From Burkholderiaceae bacterium (GTDB lineage: Bacteria; Pseudomonadota; Gammaproteobacteria; Burkholderiales; Burkholderiaceae_C), in the NCBI GenBank assembly GCA_030726195.1, contig JANREF010000240.1, positions 1-21,448 on the forward strand: a DNA stretch of 21,448 nt, written 5' to 3'. The notes beneath the pieces are model-generated. The model was given only the letters and a program-made list of their open reading frames with translations, ran no database searches and was not told the origin of the DNA. Positions 1 to 6,289 of this stretch are shown here, piece after piece (the stretch's first letter is position 1; every line of letters begins with the position of its first letter). The position numbers and the translations under genes are program-made.

Positions 1-55
1 ACCCAGCCATGCCCGCCAACGCCACACGGCGCAATGTAATCCAGCTTTTTTTCAT
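1..55 (-). CDS. Start of a probable SCO1/SenC family protein (partial, cut by window edge)
   Basis: Only 18 codons are visible, reading MKKSWITLRRVALAGMAG. This is a basic N-terminus followed by a hydrophobic stretch, as in a signal peptide or membrane anchor. A good ribosome binding site (AAGGGAG, minus strand, positions 66-60) lies 4 nt upstream of the ATG, which supports this frame over the overlapping ATG at 59. The gene follows ctaB on the same strand, where Burkholderiales often carry a SCO1/SenC copper chaperone for the CuA site of oxidase subunit II. The product name rests on that neighbourhood and the signal-like N-terminus; no catalytic motif is in view. Another exported protein is possible. 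Confidence 0.5.
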   Translation of the reverse strand, partial: MKKSWITLRRVALAGMAG

Positions 56-72
56 ACATCTCCCTTACCGGT

Positions 73-140
73 CCATCTACCTATCCATCGACCTATCCAT
101 CTACCTGCTTGATATGCCCACTTGATCTAACCACTTGATC
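73..140. repeat. Short tandem repeats between ctaB and the next gene (12 bp x3 and 13 bp x2)
   Basis: Three consecutive 12-bp units (CCATCTACCTAT, CCATCGACCTAT, CCATCTACCTGC) occupy 73-108. A second unrelated pair of units starting CCACTTGATC begins at 118 and 131, a 13-bp period. They fill most of the gap between the ctaB stop and the next start codon. No hairpin terminator is evident here, so read-through from ctaB is plausible. Confidence 0.8.
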
Positions 141-159
141 CACGTCTTTGAGGCACGCA

Positions 160-1065
160 TCACAAGTAGTGGTCAACCAGCAGGGCCGCGAACAGCACCG
201 ACAGGTGAATGAGCGAAAACCTAAAGGTTTTGCGTGCCAACTCATCCGAGTAGTTGCGCATCAGCGCCACTGCATAGGCTGTAAAACCTGCGGATAAAAC
301 CACCGCCACTACGAGGTACAACCAGCCACTCATGCGCACCATAAACGGCAGCATACAAGCCGCGGCAAGTACCAACGTGTACAGCAATATTTGCAAGCGC
401 GTGAATGCGGATCCGTGTGTCACTGGCAACATGGGCAAGCCACTCTTGCGGTAGTCTTCCACGCGGTACAGTGCCAGCGCCCAGAAGTGCGGCGGCGTCC
501 ACAAGAAAATAATCAAGAACAAAATGGCCGCTTCATGACCAACCGTGCCCGTCATGGCAGCCCAACCCAGCACAGGGGGCATCGCGCCCGAGGCACCACC
601 AATCACGATATTTTGCGGCGTCAGCGGCTTGAGCACCACTGTGTAGATCACGGCATAACCCACGAAAGTCGCAAACGTCAACCACATGGTGAGCGGGTTG
701 ACTGTGACGTACAGCAACACCGAGCCAGCCAAACACAACAGCGCCGAGAAGGTAAGTGTTTGTTTGTTGCTCAACTCACCTTTGGCTGTTGGCCGCCAGC
801 TGGTGCGCTTCATTTTGGCGTCGATGTGCGCCTCGACCACGCAGTTGAATGCAGCCGCCGCACCCGCTACCAGCCACACCCCAAAACATGCCAACACCAT
901 CAACCAGGCCTGTGCCGGCGTGGGTAGGCCAGGTACAGCCAAGACCATACCAATGAGCGCACAAAACACGATGAGCTGAATCACGCGCGGCTTCATCAGC
1001 GCGTAAAACTGACGCCACTTGGGCGGCAGGTCTAGGGTTGGCTGCGGGACAGCGGTATCGGTCAT
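160..1065 (-). CDS. ctaB: Protoheme IX farnesyltransferase (heme O synthase)
   Basis: This 301-residue UbiA-family membrane prenyltransferase transfers a farnesyl group to protoheme to make heme O, the first step to heme A for the aa3 oxidase encoded alongside. The sequence shows the acidic prenyl-diphosphate motif N74...E78...D82 with a following RTSWRP, the loop [10 protein letters not shown] (190-199) and the second motif around D204 ([16 protein letters not shown]). About eight to nine hydrophobic helices are visible. The ATG at 1065 was chosen because it overlaps the ctaA stop as ATGA, indicating translational coupling, and the upstream in-frame extension is antisense-like filler with no family resemblance. 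Length matches the family (about 290-310). Confidence 0.97.
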   Translation of the reverse strand: MTDTAVPQPTLDLPPKWRQFYALMKPRVIQLIVFCALIGMVLAVPGLPTPAQAWLMVLACFGVWLVAGAAAAFNCVVEAHIDAKMKRTSWRPTAKGELSNKQTLTFSALLCLAGSVLLYVTVNPLTMWLTFATFVGYAVIYTVVLKPLTPQNIVIGGASGAMPPVLGWAAMTGTVGHEAAILFLIIFLWTPPHFWALALYRVEDYRKSGLPMLPVTHGSAFTRLQILLYTLVLAAACMLPFMVRMSGWLYLVVAVVLSAGFTAYAVALMRNYSDELARKTFRFSLIHLSVLFAALLVDHYL

Positions 1066-2279
1066 GCGATTGGCCTTAGGTCGCCAGGGGCGGAGGAATG
1101 AGTTGTTGTACTGGCTGCGCCAAGCGCTTGCTTGAGCAAATAAATACGCGTGAGCATGCCCGTCAGAATAACCACCAATGCACCCGCACCGCCCGTGTGC
1201 GCCACGGCTGCCACCAAGGGCCAGCCCAGCACCACGTTGGACAGGCCACTGAGCAGCTGCCAAGCGGCCATGGCCCACAGGCCATAGGCTGTGTTGCGCC
1301 ATGTTGGCTGAGCGCGCAACTGCCAGCCCAACCACAGCAGGGCGAGCAACACGACATAGGCGCTCAGGCGGTGCACATAGTGGATGGCGGTCAGCGCTGC
1401 AAAGGCAATCGCAGAGCCGTCACCGGACACCCCCAAGGCACGCCATAACTCAAAGCCACCCGCAAAGTCCATATCAGGCCACCACTGGCCCTGACAGGTC
1501 GGAAAGTCTTGACAGGCCAAGACAGCGTAATTCGTGCTCACCCATGCGCCCAGCGCAATTTGAAGCCACAGCAAGGCAAACACGGCTGTTGCAGCCCATA
1601 CCAGCCGTTTGGGCAAAGTACCAGCCGGGCCAGCAACTGGCACCACATAGGTGTAGCCCACATGTTGAATTTGCAACAAGGCCAGCAAGGCCATGCCACC
1701 TAGCAAATGCAAGCTGACAATGGCTGGGAACAACTTCATGGTGACCGTTAGCGCACCAAAGGCACCTTGTAAACAAACCCAAAGCAGTGTGAATGTAGGC
1801 CACCACGGCGACAGGCTCACCACAGGCCCAGAACCCGCGTCTGTGCTGGCGCGCAAGCCTGAGCTGCGCGCACGCCAAGCCAACACCGTGGCCACCAGTA
1901 TCAAACCACCAACGGCCGTGGCCAAGTAGCGGTGCACCATTTCTACCCAAGCCTTGCCTGTTGTAACGGGACCGGTGGGCATGGCGGTTTGGGCAGCGTC
2001 AATGTGAGCAGCAGCGCCAATCGGGGAGGCATGGCCGTAGCAACCCGGCCAATCGGGGCAGCCCAAGCCAGAGTCGGTGAGCCGCGTGAACGCGCCAAAC
2101 AGCACCAAGTCGAAGGTCAAAAACAAGGTCAGCGTGGCCAACATGGCCAAACGCTTGTGCGGGCCGGCGCCGCGTGCGCGCAGCCACACCCACGACAAAG
2201 GCATGGCCGCAACAATAGCCCCCACAATCAGCAGGTGGGCCAGGGGCGACAAGTTGTACAAATCGACGGTAGTGGTCAT
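1062..2279 (-). CDS. ctaA: Heme A synthase (COX15/CtaA family)
   Basis: A 405-residue polytopic inner-membrane protein that oxidises the C8 methyl of heme O to the formyl group of heme A. Family marks are visible in both halves: [17 protein letters not shown] (64-80, Cys pair C74/C80), EMVHR with E113/H116, H191 in the next helix, then a second half with a Cys pair C256/C262, H303 (HYVHRL) and H361 (HTGGAG) as likely heme ligands. The ATG is followed directly by the first hydrophobic segment. It ends in a 4-bp ATGA overlap with ctaB and starts about 30 bp after the SCO-like gene, so the assembly genes look like one transcription unit. It is somewhat longer than many bacterial homologues (about 340-390), with an extended loop after the second helix pair. 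Confidence 0.96.
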   Translation of the reverse strand: MTTTVDLYNLSPLAHLLIVGAIVAAMPLSWVWLRARGAGPHKRLAMLATLTLFLTFDLVLFGAFTRLTDSGLGCPDWPGCYGHASPIGAAAHIDAAQTAMPTGPVTTGKAWVEMVHRYLATAVGGLILVATVLAWRARSSGLRASTDAGSGPVVSLSPWWPTFTLLWVCLQGAFGALTVTMKLFPAIVSLHLLGGMALLALLQIQHVGYTYVVPVAGPAGTLPKRLVWAATAVFALLWLQIALGAWVSTNYAVLACQDFPTCQGQWWPDMDFAGGFELWRALGVSGDGSAIAFAALTAIHYVHRLSAYVVLLALLWLGWQLRAQPTWRNTAYGLWAMAAWQLLSGLSNVVLGWPLVAAVAHTGGAGALVVILTGMLTRIYLLKQALGAASTTTHSSAPGDLRPIA

Positions 2280-2309
2280 AAGGTGGTGTGCAAGCTCAAG
2301 CTGTGGCGC

Positions 2310-2945
2310 TCAGCGGATGCGCCCTTCTCTGTCCCAAGAGTTGGACGCACGCAGCAAGCGCTCCAGATCTTTGCGGGCTTGTTTGGCGTCGAGTTGCGCT
2401 GGAAAGCGCATCATCCAGTTGCCCAAGGGGTCTACCACGTACAAGTGATCTTCCAATTGCTGACCCGGCGCGGGCTTGAGCCAGTTGCGCAGTGTGGCCT
2501 CATCCATAGACAACACAGTGGCTTCATGCAAGGCGGGCGTGAGCGCAGGCGGCACCGGCTTGTTATCGGTGCGCAACCACACCCATTCCAGGCGGTCTTT
2601 TTCTCTGCCCATGGACTCGCGCAGCTGACGCTGCACATACAAGTTGTTCTCGCAGCCGCCCTCACACGCGGTGGACGACACGCTGATCAGCAACCATTGA
2701 TCCTTCAAATCGGGCAAGAAGACCGTCGAGCCGTCACGGGCGGTGGCCGTGCTTTGTGGCAAGGGCTGCTGTGGGTCAATGAGCTCGCCGTAGTTGCGCC
2801 TACCTTCAGGACGGACCACGTAATACATGAGGTAGGACGCGATGACGGGCGAAGCGCAAACGAGCAGCACGAACAGCATTTTGAGACGTGCGTACTTGGA
2901 CTTGGGTGGCGTTGCCGCACCGTCGGCCATGTCGTATACCGTCAT
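2310..2945 (-). CDS. SCO-like membrane-anchored thiol/copper protein of the oxidase cluster
   Basis: This 211-residue protein has a short cytoplasmic tail, one hydrophobic anchor (about 22-44) and a periplasmic thioredoxin-like domain. It carries CEGGC (C94, C98), the CxxxC spacing of SCO copper chaperones, and a later His (H167, DHLYVVDP) placed like the third SCO copper ligand. It lies between SURF1 and ctaA, so a role in CuA assembly or reduction of the CuA cysteines of CtaC is likely, but overall resemblance to classical SCO1 is weak. Database entries often call this protein a hypothetical transmembrane or cytochrome oxidase assembly protein. Start choice: the ATG at 2945 lies just after the SURF1 stop; the ATG at 2930 is an alternative. 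Neither has a clear ribosome binding site. Confidence 0.8.
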   Translation of the reverse strand: MTVYDMADGAATPPKSKYARLKMLFVLLVCASPVIASYLMYYVVRPEGRRNYGELIDPQQPLPQSTATARDGSTVFLPDLKDQWLLISVSSTACEGGCENNLYVQRQLRESMGREKDRLEWVWLRTDNKPVPPALTPALHEATVLSMDEATLRNWLKPAPGQQLEDHLYVVDPLGNWMMRFPAQLDAKQARKDLERLLRASNSWDREGRIR

Positions 2946-2970
2946 GGACAAGGGCTGATCGTTGGAGGGG

Positions 2971-3723
2971 TTAGGCTTGTTTGACACGTCTTGGGGCAAT
3001 CCATTGAAACCAAAAATAAAGCAATGCGACCAATAGGCCCAGTGCGAACCACTGCGCGGCATAGCCGTAGTGTGTGTAAAGCTTTGCGTCGACGGCGGGC
3101 CACTGGCGCAGCAAACCGTCAACCGACGGCGTACCGTCAGGTGCGTCGCCCTCGTCTAGCTCCACCACACTGAGCAGGCCTATAGAAGCACCAATTTCGG
3201 CTGAAAAATCTGACCAATTCAGATTCTGCCGTATCTGGGTGCGCTGGGTATTGTCCCAGCTGTAAAGCTGTGAAGGCGGCGTGGCTAAACGGCCATAGAC
3301 GCTCACCACACCACCGGGCGTTGCGACGTATGGTACTTGGTCGCGCTGCATAAAGTCGCGCTGCACCCAACCGCGCTGCACCACAACGACCGATCCGTCG
3401 CTCAAACGCAGCGGCGTCAGCACATAAAAGCCGGGTTTGGCGTTCATTTGGCGGTTGTCTAGAAACACCACGTGCTGCGCCATCCAGGTGCCACTCAACC
3501 GTATGCGCCTGTGAACCGCGGCATCCGCAGTGGCGGCTTGCACGTTGAGCGCGCTCCAGTCGCTGTTTGCGAGCTCTTGCTCGCTGGCTTGCGCGGTCAT
3601 GTTGTTCACCCAGGCTTCTTTTTGTGCGGCACGGTCGAGCTGCCACAGACCCAGGCGCGCAGCCACCAGTACAGCCACGAGGGCCGCGGCAGTGACCACC
3701 CAAAATCGCGCGCGGCTACTCAT
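2971..3723 (-). CDS. SURF1 family cytochrome oxidase biogenesis protein
   Basis: A 250-residue protein with the SURF1 layout: an N-terminal transmembrane helix (about 7-24), the motif LGLWQLDR (25-31 region), a periplasmic domain containing DNRQMNAKPGFYVLTPL (89-105) and VQRGWV (115-120), then HYGYAAQWFALG (218-229) entering a second helix. SURF1 promotes heme A insertion into oxidase subunit I, which fits its place between ctaE and ctaA. The ATG at 3723 (MSSRARFWVV) was chosen because it places the first helix at the usual distance; the 18-codon upstream extension overlaps the divergent DUF2909 gene. No strong Shine-Dalgarno is visible. Confidence 0.95.
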   Translation of the reverse strand: MSSRARFWVVTAAALVAVLVAARLGLWQLDRAAQKEAWVNNMTAQASEQELANSDWSALNVQAATADAAVHRRIRLSGTWMAQHVVFLDNRQMNAKPGFYVLTPLRLSDGSVVVVQRGWVQRDFMQRDQVPYVATPGGVVSVYGRLATPPSQLYSWDNTQRTQIRQNLNWSDFSAEIGASIGLLSVVELDEGDAPDGTPSVDGLLRQWPAVDAKLYTHYGYAAQWFALGLLVALLYFWFQWIAPRRVKQA

Positions 3724-3758
3724 GGGTAACACCGAAGAACTGGGTAGATAATGCGCGC

Positions 3759-4016
3759 ATGACTTGGATAATTTCAATTGGCTTCATAGCCATTATTGGT
3801 AGCTTAGTGGCCGCGCTCATCATGATGATGCGCCGGGGCGAAACTCAAACATACGACGCTGAGGGCAACCCTGTTGGGGCGCCCATCAAGCGCAAAGGCA
3901 ACATGGCCAAAGCCTTGGCATTTCGCATCGGCTTTTCTGTGGCCTTGTTCGTGATTGTTCTAATCGCTTATGCCATGGGATGGATACAACCCACTGGCAT
4001 TGCTGCCGGACAGTAA
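3759..4016 (+). CDS. Small two-helix membrane protein (DUF2909 / twin transmembrane protein)
   Basis: An 85-residue protein with two hydrophobic helices (about 4-24 and 52-74) separated by a charged, gapped loop, ending AYAMGWIQPTGIAAGQ. The second helix and the GWIQPTGI tail strongly resemble the DUF2909 family, which sits beside oxidase genes in betaproteobacteria and has no established function. It is the only plus-strand gene inside the oxidase locus. Its start codon is 35 bp from the divergent SURF1 start, and it converges on ctaE across the terminator at 4291-4313. A role in oxidase assembly or stability is inferred from location only. Confidence 0.85.
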   Translation: MTWIISIGFIAIIGSLVAALIMMMRRGETQTYDAEGNPVGAPIKRKGNMAKALAFRIGFSVALFVIVLIAYAMGWIQPTGIAAGQ

Positions 4017-4201
4017 GCGCGATGGTGGGTGGTCAATGGCCAACCACCGGATTGCTAGAGACTTCTCGCTTTCCAACGCTGCGGTTGTATGGCCCCTCAC
4101 TGTGTCGCTGTGCGATGCTTTGTCACCCTTATTGAACAGCGGCCCGATGAAGCGCCGGAATGCTGCAAACGCTTGCGCACCGCAGCTCAAATAAGATCAG
4201 C

Positions 4202-4246
4202 TTAGATGAGTTCAGGTTAGATCGGATCTGGTTAGATCAGTTCAGC
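4202..4246. repeat. Degenerate 15-bp tandem repeat, three copies
   Basis: The units are TTAGATGAGTTCAGG, TTAGATCGGATCTGG and TTAGATCAGTTCAGC, aligned without gaps and sharing TTAGAT at the start. They lie in the non-coding gap just upstream of the terminator hairpin. No spacer structure exists, so this is not a CRISPR. Confidence 0.8.
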
Positions 4247-4290
4247 CAAAAACAGTTCAACGCGACACAATGACCAACTGGTTGAAAAAC

Positions 4291-4313
4291 AAAAGGCGCC
4301 ATGGGCGCCTTTT
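4291..4313. terminator. Bidirectional intrinsic terminator after ctaE and DUF2909
   Basis: A perfect 10-bp stem (AAAAGGCGCC / GGCGCCTTTT) encloses a 3-nt ATG loop. On the minus strand the stem ends in TTTTGTTTTTC, a good U tract 22 bp past the ctaE stop. On the plus strand it ends in TTTTGTTG. It separates the structural oxidase genes from the SURF1-ctaB block, implying that the latter needs its own promoter. Confidence 0.92.
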
Positions 4314-4334
4314 GTTGTGTCACTAGCGCAGGGC

Positions 4335-5216
4335 TTATAGCCAGTACACCAAGATGTACAAGCCCAACCACACCACGTCTACAAAGTGCCAGTACCAAGC
4401 TGCACCCTCGAAGCCGAAGTGACGGTCTTTGGTGAAGTGGCCTTTTTGCAAGCGCAAGGTGATGAACAACAGCATCAACATGCCCACGAACACGTGGAAG
4501 CCGTGGAAGCCAGTCAGCATGTAGAAGGTCGAGCCGTACACGCCTGAAGACATCTTGAGATTCAGGTCGGTGTACAAGTGGTAGTACTCGTAACCTTGCA
4601 CACCCAAGAAGATCACACCCAACAACACGGTGGCCCACATGAAGCCAATGGTCTTGCTGCGGTTGCCCTCTTGCAGAGCGTGGTGAGCAATCGTGAGCGT
4701 CACGCCAGAAGACAACAACAACGCCGTGTTGATGGTGGGCAGCCAGAAGGGACCCACGGTTTGGAATGCATCCACAATCCCTGCGGGTGAAGCGGTCGCA
4801 CCTGCGGCAACGCTGGGCCACACGGCCTTGAAGTCTGGCCAAATGAGCGCGTTCTCAATGCTGCCCAATGTGGGGACAGAGTGCATGCGCGCCCACCACA
4901 AAGCAGTGAAGAACGCACCGAAAAACATCACTTCAGAAAAAATAAACCAGCTCATACTCCAGCGGTAGGAGAGGTCAATTTTGTGACCGTACATGCCCGA
5001 TTCGCTCTCAGCGATGGAGTCTTTGAACCAGCGGTACAAGATGGTCAGCCACCACACCATGCCGAATGCCAACGAGTAGGCGCCCCACTGATGGCCGTTA
5101 ATCCACTGTCCAGCGCCCAAAATGACGAAGAACAAGCCAACTGCCGCTAGGAACGGATGGCTGGATGGGCCTGGAACAAAGTAATACGGTGTTGAACCGT
5201 GGGATGCTGCCGACAT
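4335..5216 (-). CDS. ctaE: Cytochrome c oxidase subunit III
   Basis: A 293-residue seven-helix subunit of the aa3-type terminal oxidase. It carries the family signatures YYFVPGPSSHPF near the N-terminus, the conserved glutamate E95 in WFIFSEVMFFGAFF, the HHALQEGNR loop, the FYMLTGFHGFHVFVG segment and the C-terminal GAAWYWHFVDVVWLGLYILVYW. Subunit III stabilises the catalytic core and proton uptake through the D channel. The ATG at 5216 has an excellent ribosome binding site (AGGAGT, 5 nt upstream). It is the last gene of its block, followed by the terminator at 4291-4313. Confidence 0.98.
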   Translation of the reverse strand: MSAASHGSTPYYFVPGPSSHPFLAAVGLFFVILGAGQWINGHQWGAYSLAFGMVWWLTILYRWFKDSIAESESGMYGHKIDLSYRWSMSWFIFSEVMFFGAFFTALWWARMHSVPTLGSIENALIWPDFKAVWPSVAAGATASPAGIVDAFQTVGPFWLPTINTALLLSSGVTLTIAHHALQEGNRSKTIGFMWATVLLGVIFLGVQGYEYYHLYTDLNLKMSSGVYGSTFYMLTGFHGFHVFVGMLMLLFITLRLQKGHFTKDRHFGFEGAAWYWHFVDVVWLGLYILVYWL

Positions 5217-5280
5217 GCTTACTCCTGAAGAAATGCGCTTCGCTGGTGGACCAGCTATTTTATGAGGTTATTCACCTGTT

Positions 5281-5523
5281 TTAAGGGTTGGCTACAACCC
5301 AGTTCACCAGCAGCATCAAGCCGCCCACGAACAAGCAAGTAGCCAAAAAGCCCACCAATGCCAGATGCAGTGGATTGAGCTTGCCAATATCGTCTTCGTA
5401 ATCAGACTTGCGTCTGACACCTAAAAATGCCCACAGCACAGCCAACACGGTGCCACCCCAAGAGCCTTTGCGCTTGTGAACGGGCGTAGTCGTAGAGCCT
5501 GTTGTGTTGATGGGCTTGGTCAA
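5281..5523 (-). CDS. DUF2970 small membrane protein with a TTG start
   Basis: An 80-residue protein with a basic N-terminus, the segment LAVLWAFLGVRRKSDYEDDIGKLNP typical of DUF2970, and one clear C-terminal transmembrane helix (about 52-76). Function unknown; family members sit between ctaG and ctaE in betaproteobacterial oxidase operons, so an accessory or assembly role is inferred. The start appears to be TTG at 5523. It overlaps the ctaG stop as TTGA and has AGAAGG 4 nt upstream (5533-5528), and no in-frame ATG exists before the C-terminal helix. Confidence 0.87.
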   Translation of the reverse strand: MTKPINTTGSTTTPVHKRKGSWGGTVLAVLWAFLGVRRKSDYEDDIGKLNPLHLALVGFLATCLFVGGLMLLVNWVVANP

Positions 5524-6140
5524 GATGCCTTCTCGCTCGCCAACACACCATGTCCAATAGCAGCAGTTTTAGGCGCTGCTGGCGTTTTGCCCCCCACCTC
5601 GAAGAAGGTGTACGACAAGGTGATGTTGGTCACATCTTTGGGAATCTTGGGATCAATAACAAACACCACAGGCCACTCTTTTTTCTCAGCAGGCGCCAAG
5701 GTGTACTGACTGAAGCAGAAACACTCGAGCTTGTGGAAATAAGACGCAGACACCCTGGGCGCGTAGCTGGGAATAGCTTGTGCGGCCATGGTGCGTGGCT
5801 GGATGTTTTCAAACTGGTACATGACCTGCGCCATCTGACCAGGATGCACTTGCATAGAGGTCACAGCTGGCTTGAAATCCCACAGTCCACGCGTGTTGGT
5901 GTCAAACACCACGGTGATTGTGCGGGACTCGTCGACCTGCGTGTTTTTAGGCAAGGCTTTGGACACGCCCGGCACATCGCGCTCCGTCAGGGCCAGTATG
6001 TTGATACCGGTGACGTCGCAAATGGCCTTGTACAGCGGCACCAAGCCGTAGCCAAAGGCGAACATGCCCAGCGCGATCACGGCCAATTTCTTGACCATGG
6101 TGCTGTTCTGCGTGCCTTTGGACATGATTTTGTTGGGCAT
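5520..6140 (-). CDS. ctaG: Cytochrome c oxidase assembly protein CtaG/Cox11 (CuB insertion)
   Basis: A 206-residue Cox11-family copper chaperone that delivers CuB to subunit I. It has one N-terminal transmembrane helix (about 17-38) followed by a periplasmic immunoglobulin-like domain. The copper motif CFCF (C140, C142) is preceded by FHKLE, and a conserved Cys (C41, AICDVTG) follows the helix. The WPVVFVIDP segment and the YTFFEV strand near the C-terminus are also characteristic. The ATG at 6140 is just upstream of a second ATG at 6125; neither has a clear Shine-Dalgarno, and the longer form is given. It sits 5 bp after the small assembly gene and overlaps DUF2970 by 4 bp. Confidence 0.96.
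   Translation of the reverse strand: MPNKIMSKGTQNSTMVKKLAVIALGMFAFGYGLVPLYKAICDVTGINILALTERDVPGVSKALPKNTQVDESRTITVVFDTNTRGLWDFKPAVTSMQVHPGQMAQVMYQFENIQPRTMAAQAIPSYAPRVSASYFHKLECFCFSQYTLAPAEKKEWPVVFVIDPKIPKDVTNITLSYTFFEVGGKTPAAPKTAAIGHGVLASEKAS
5528..5533 (-). promoter_or_regulatory. Ribosome binding site that fixes the TTG start of the DUF2970 gene
   Basis: AGAAGG on the minus strand, inside the 3' end of ctaG, lies 4 nt before the TTG at 5523. With the TTGA stop/start overlap it argues for coupled translation of the DUF2970 protein with CtaG and against any later start. Confidence 0.7.
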
Positions 6141-6145
6141 GCGAA

Positions 6146-6259
6146 TCAGACCCCAAACACCATGAACTTGGCCATGAAGCCCAGCATGAATACCAGCGCG
6201 ACGCTGCCCAAAATCAGGCCCAGGCGACGGTTGCTTTGTTTTTGCTCAGGTGTAGTCAT
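6146..6259 (-). CDS. 37-residue cytochrome oxidase small assembly protein
   Basis: A short ORF between ctaD and ctaG encodes a 37-residue peptide beginning MTTPEQKQSNRRLGL and ending FMAKFMVFGV. It has a charged N-terminus then a single hydrophobic helix (about 13-31). It closely resembles the small assembly peptide (starting MTPEQ and similar) found between ctaD and ctaG in many Burkholderiales operons, which is easily missed because of its size. It starts 30 bp after the ctaD stop and ends 5 bp before ctaG, so it is co-transcribed and probably co-translated. Its mechanism is not known to me; a role in oxidase assembly is inferred from position. No clear ribosome binding site is visible. Confidence 0.85.
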   Translation of the reverse strand: MTTPEQKQSNRRLGLILGSVALVFMLGFMAKFMVFGV

Positions 6260-6289
6260 GGTCAAGTTACCGGTGTTAGACGCTCGCAA

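Larger units (their letters stand above)
4017..4334. other. Intergenic stretch without a gene between DUF2909 and ctaE
   Basis: This 318-bp gap between convergent genes holds a degenerate 15-bp triple repeat (4202-4246) and a strong terminator hairpin (4291-4313). Short open frames on either strand near 3960-4194 have no recognisable family, no ribosome binding site and overlap the DUF2909 3' end, so I regard them as chance. I see nothing else in it. Confidence 0.7.

Noticed and set aside
73..108. Possible CRISPR or regulatory iteron array
   Set aside because: Units are contiguous 12-mers without spacers, and no replication or cas gene is near.
1932..2984. 350-codon plus-strand open frame opposite ctaA and the SCO-like gene
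   Set aside because: It lies antisense to well-recognised proteins, has no family resemblance, and reads like a composition-driven shadow frame.
3960..4194. Short frames on both strands after DUF2909
   Set aside because: No ribosome binding site, no family signature, and partial overlap with the DUF2909 coding end.
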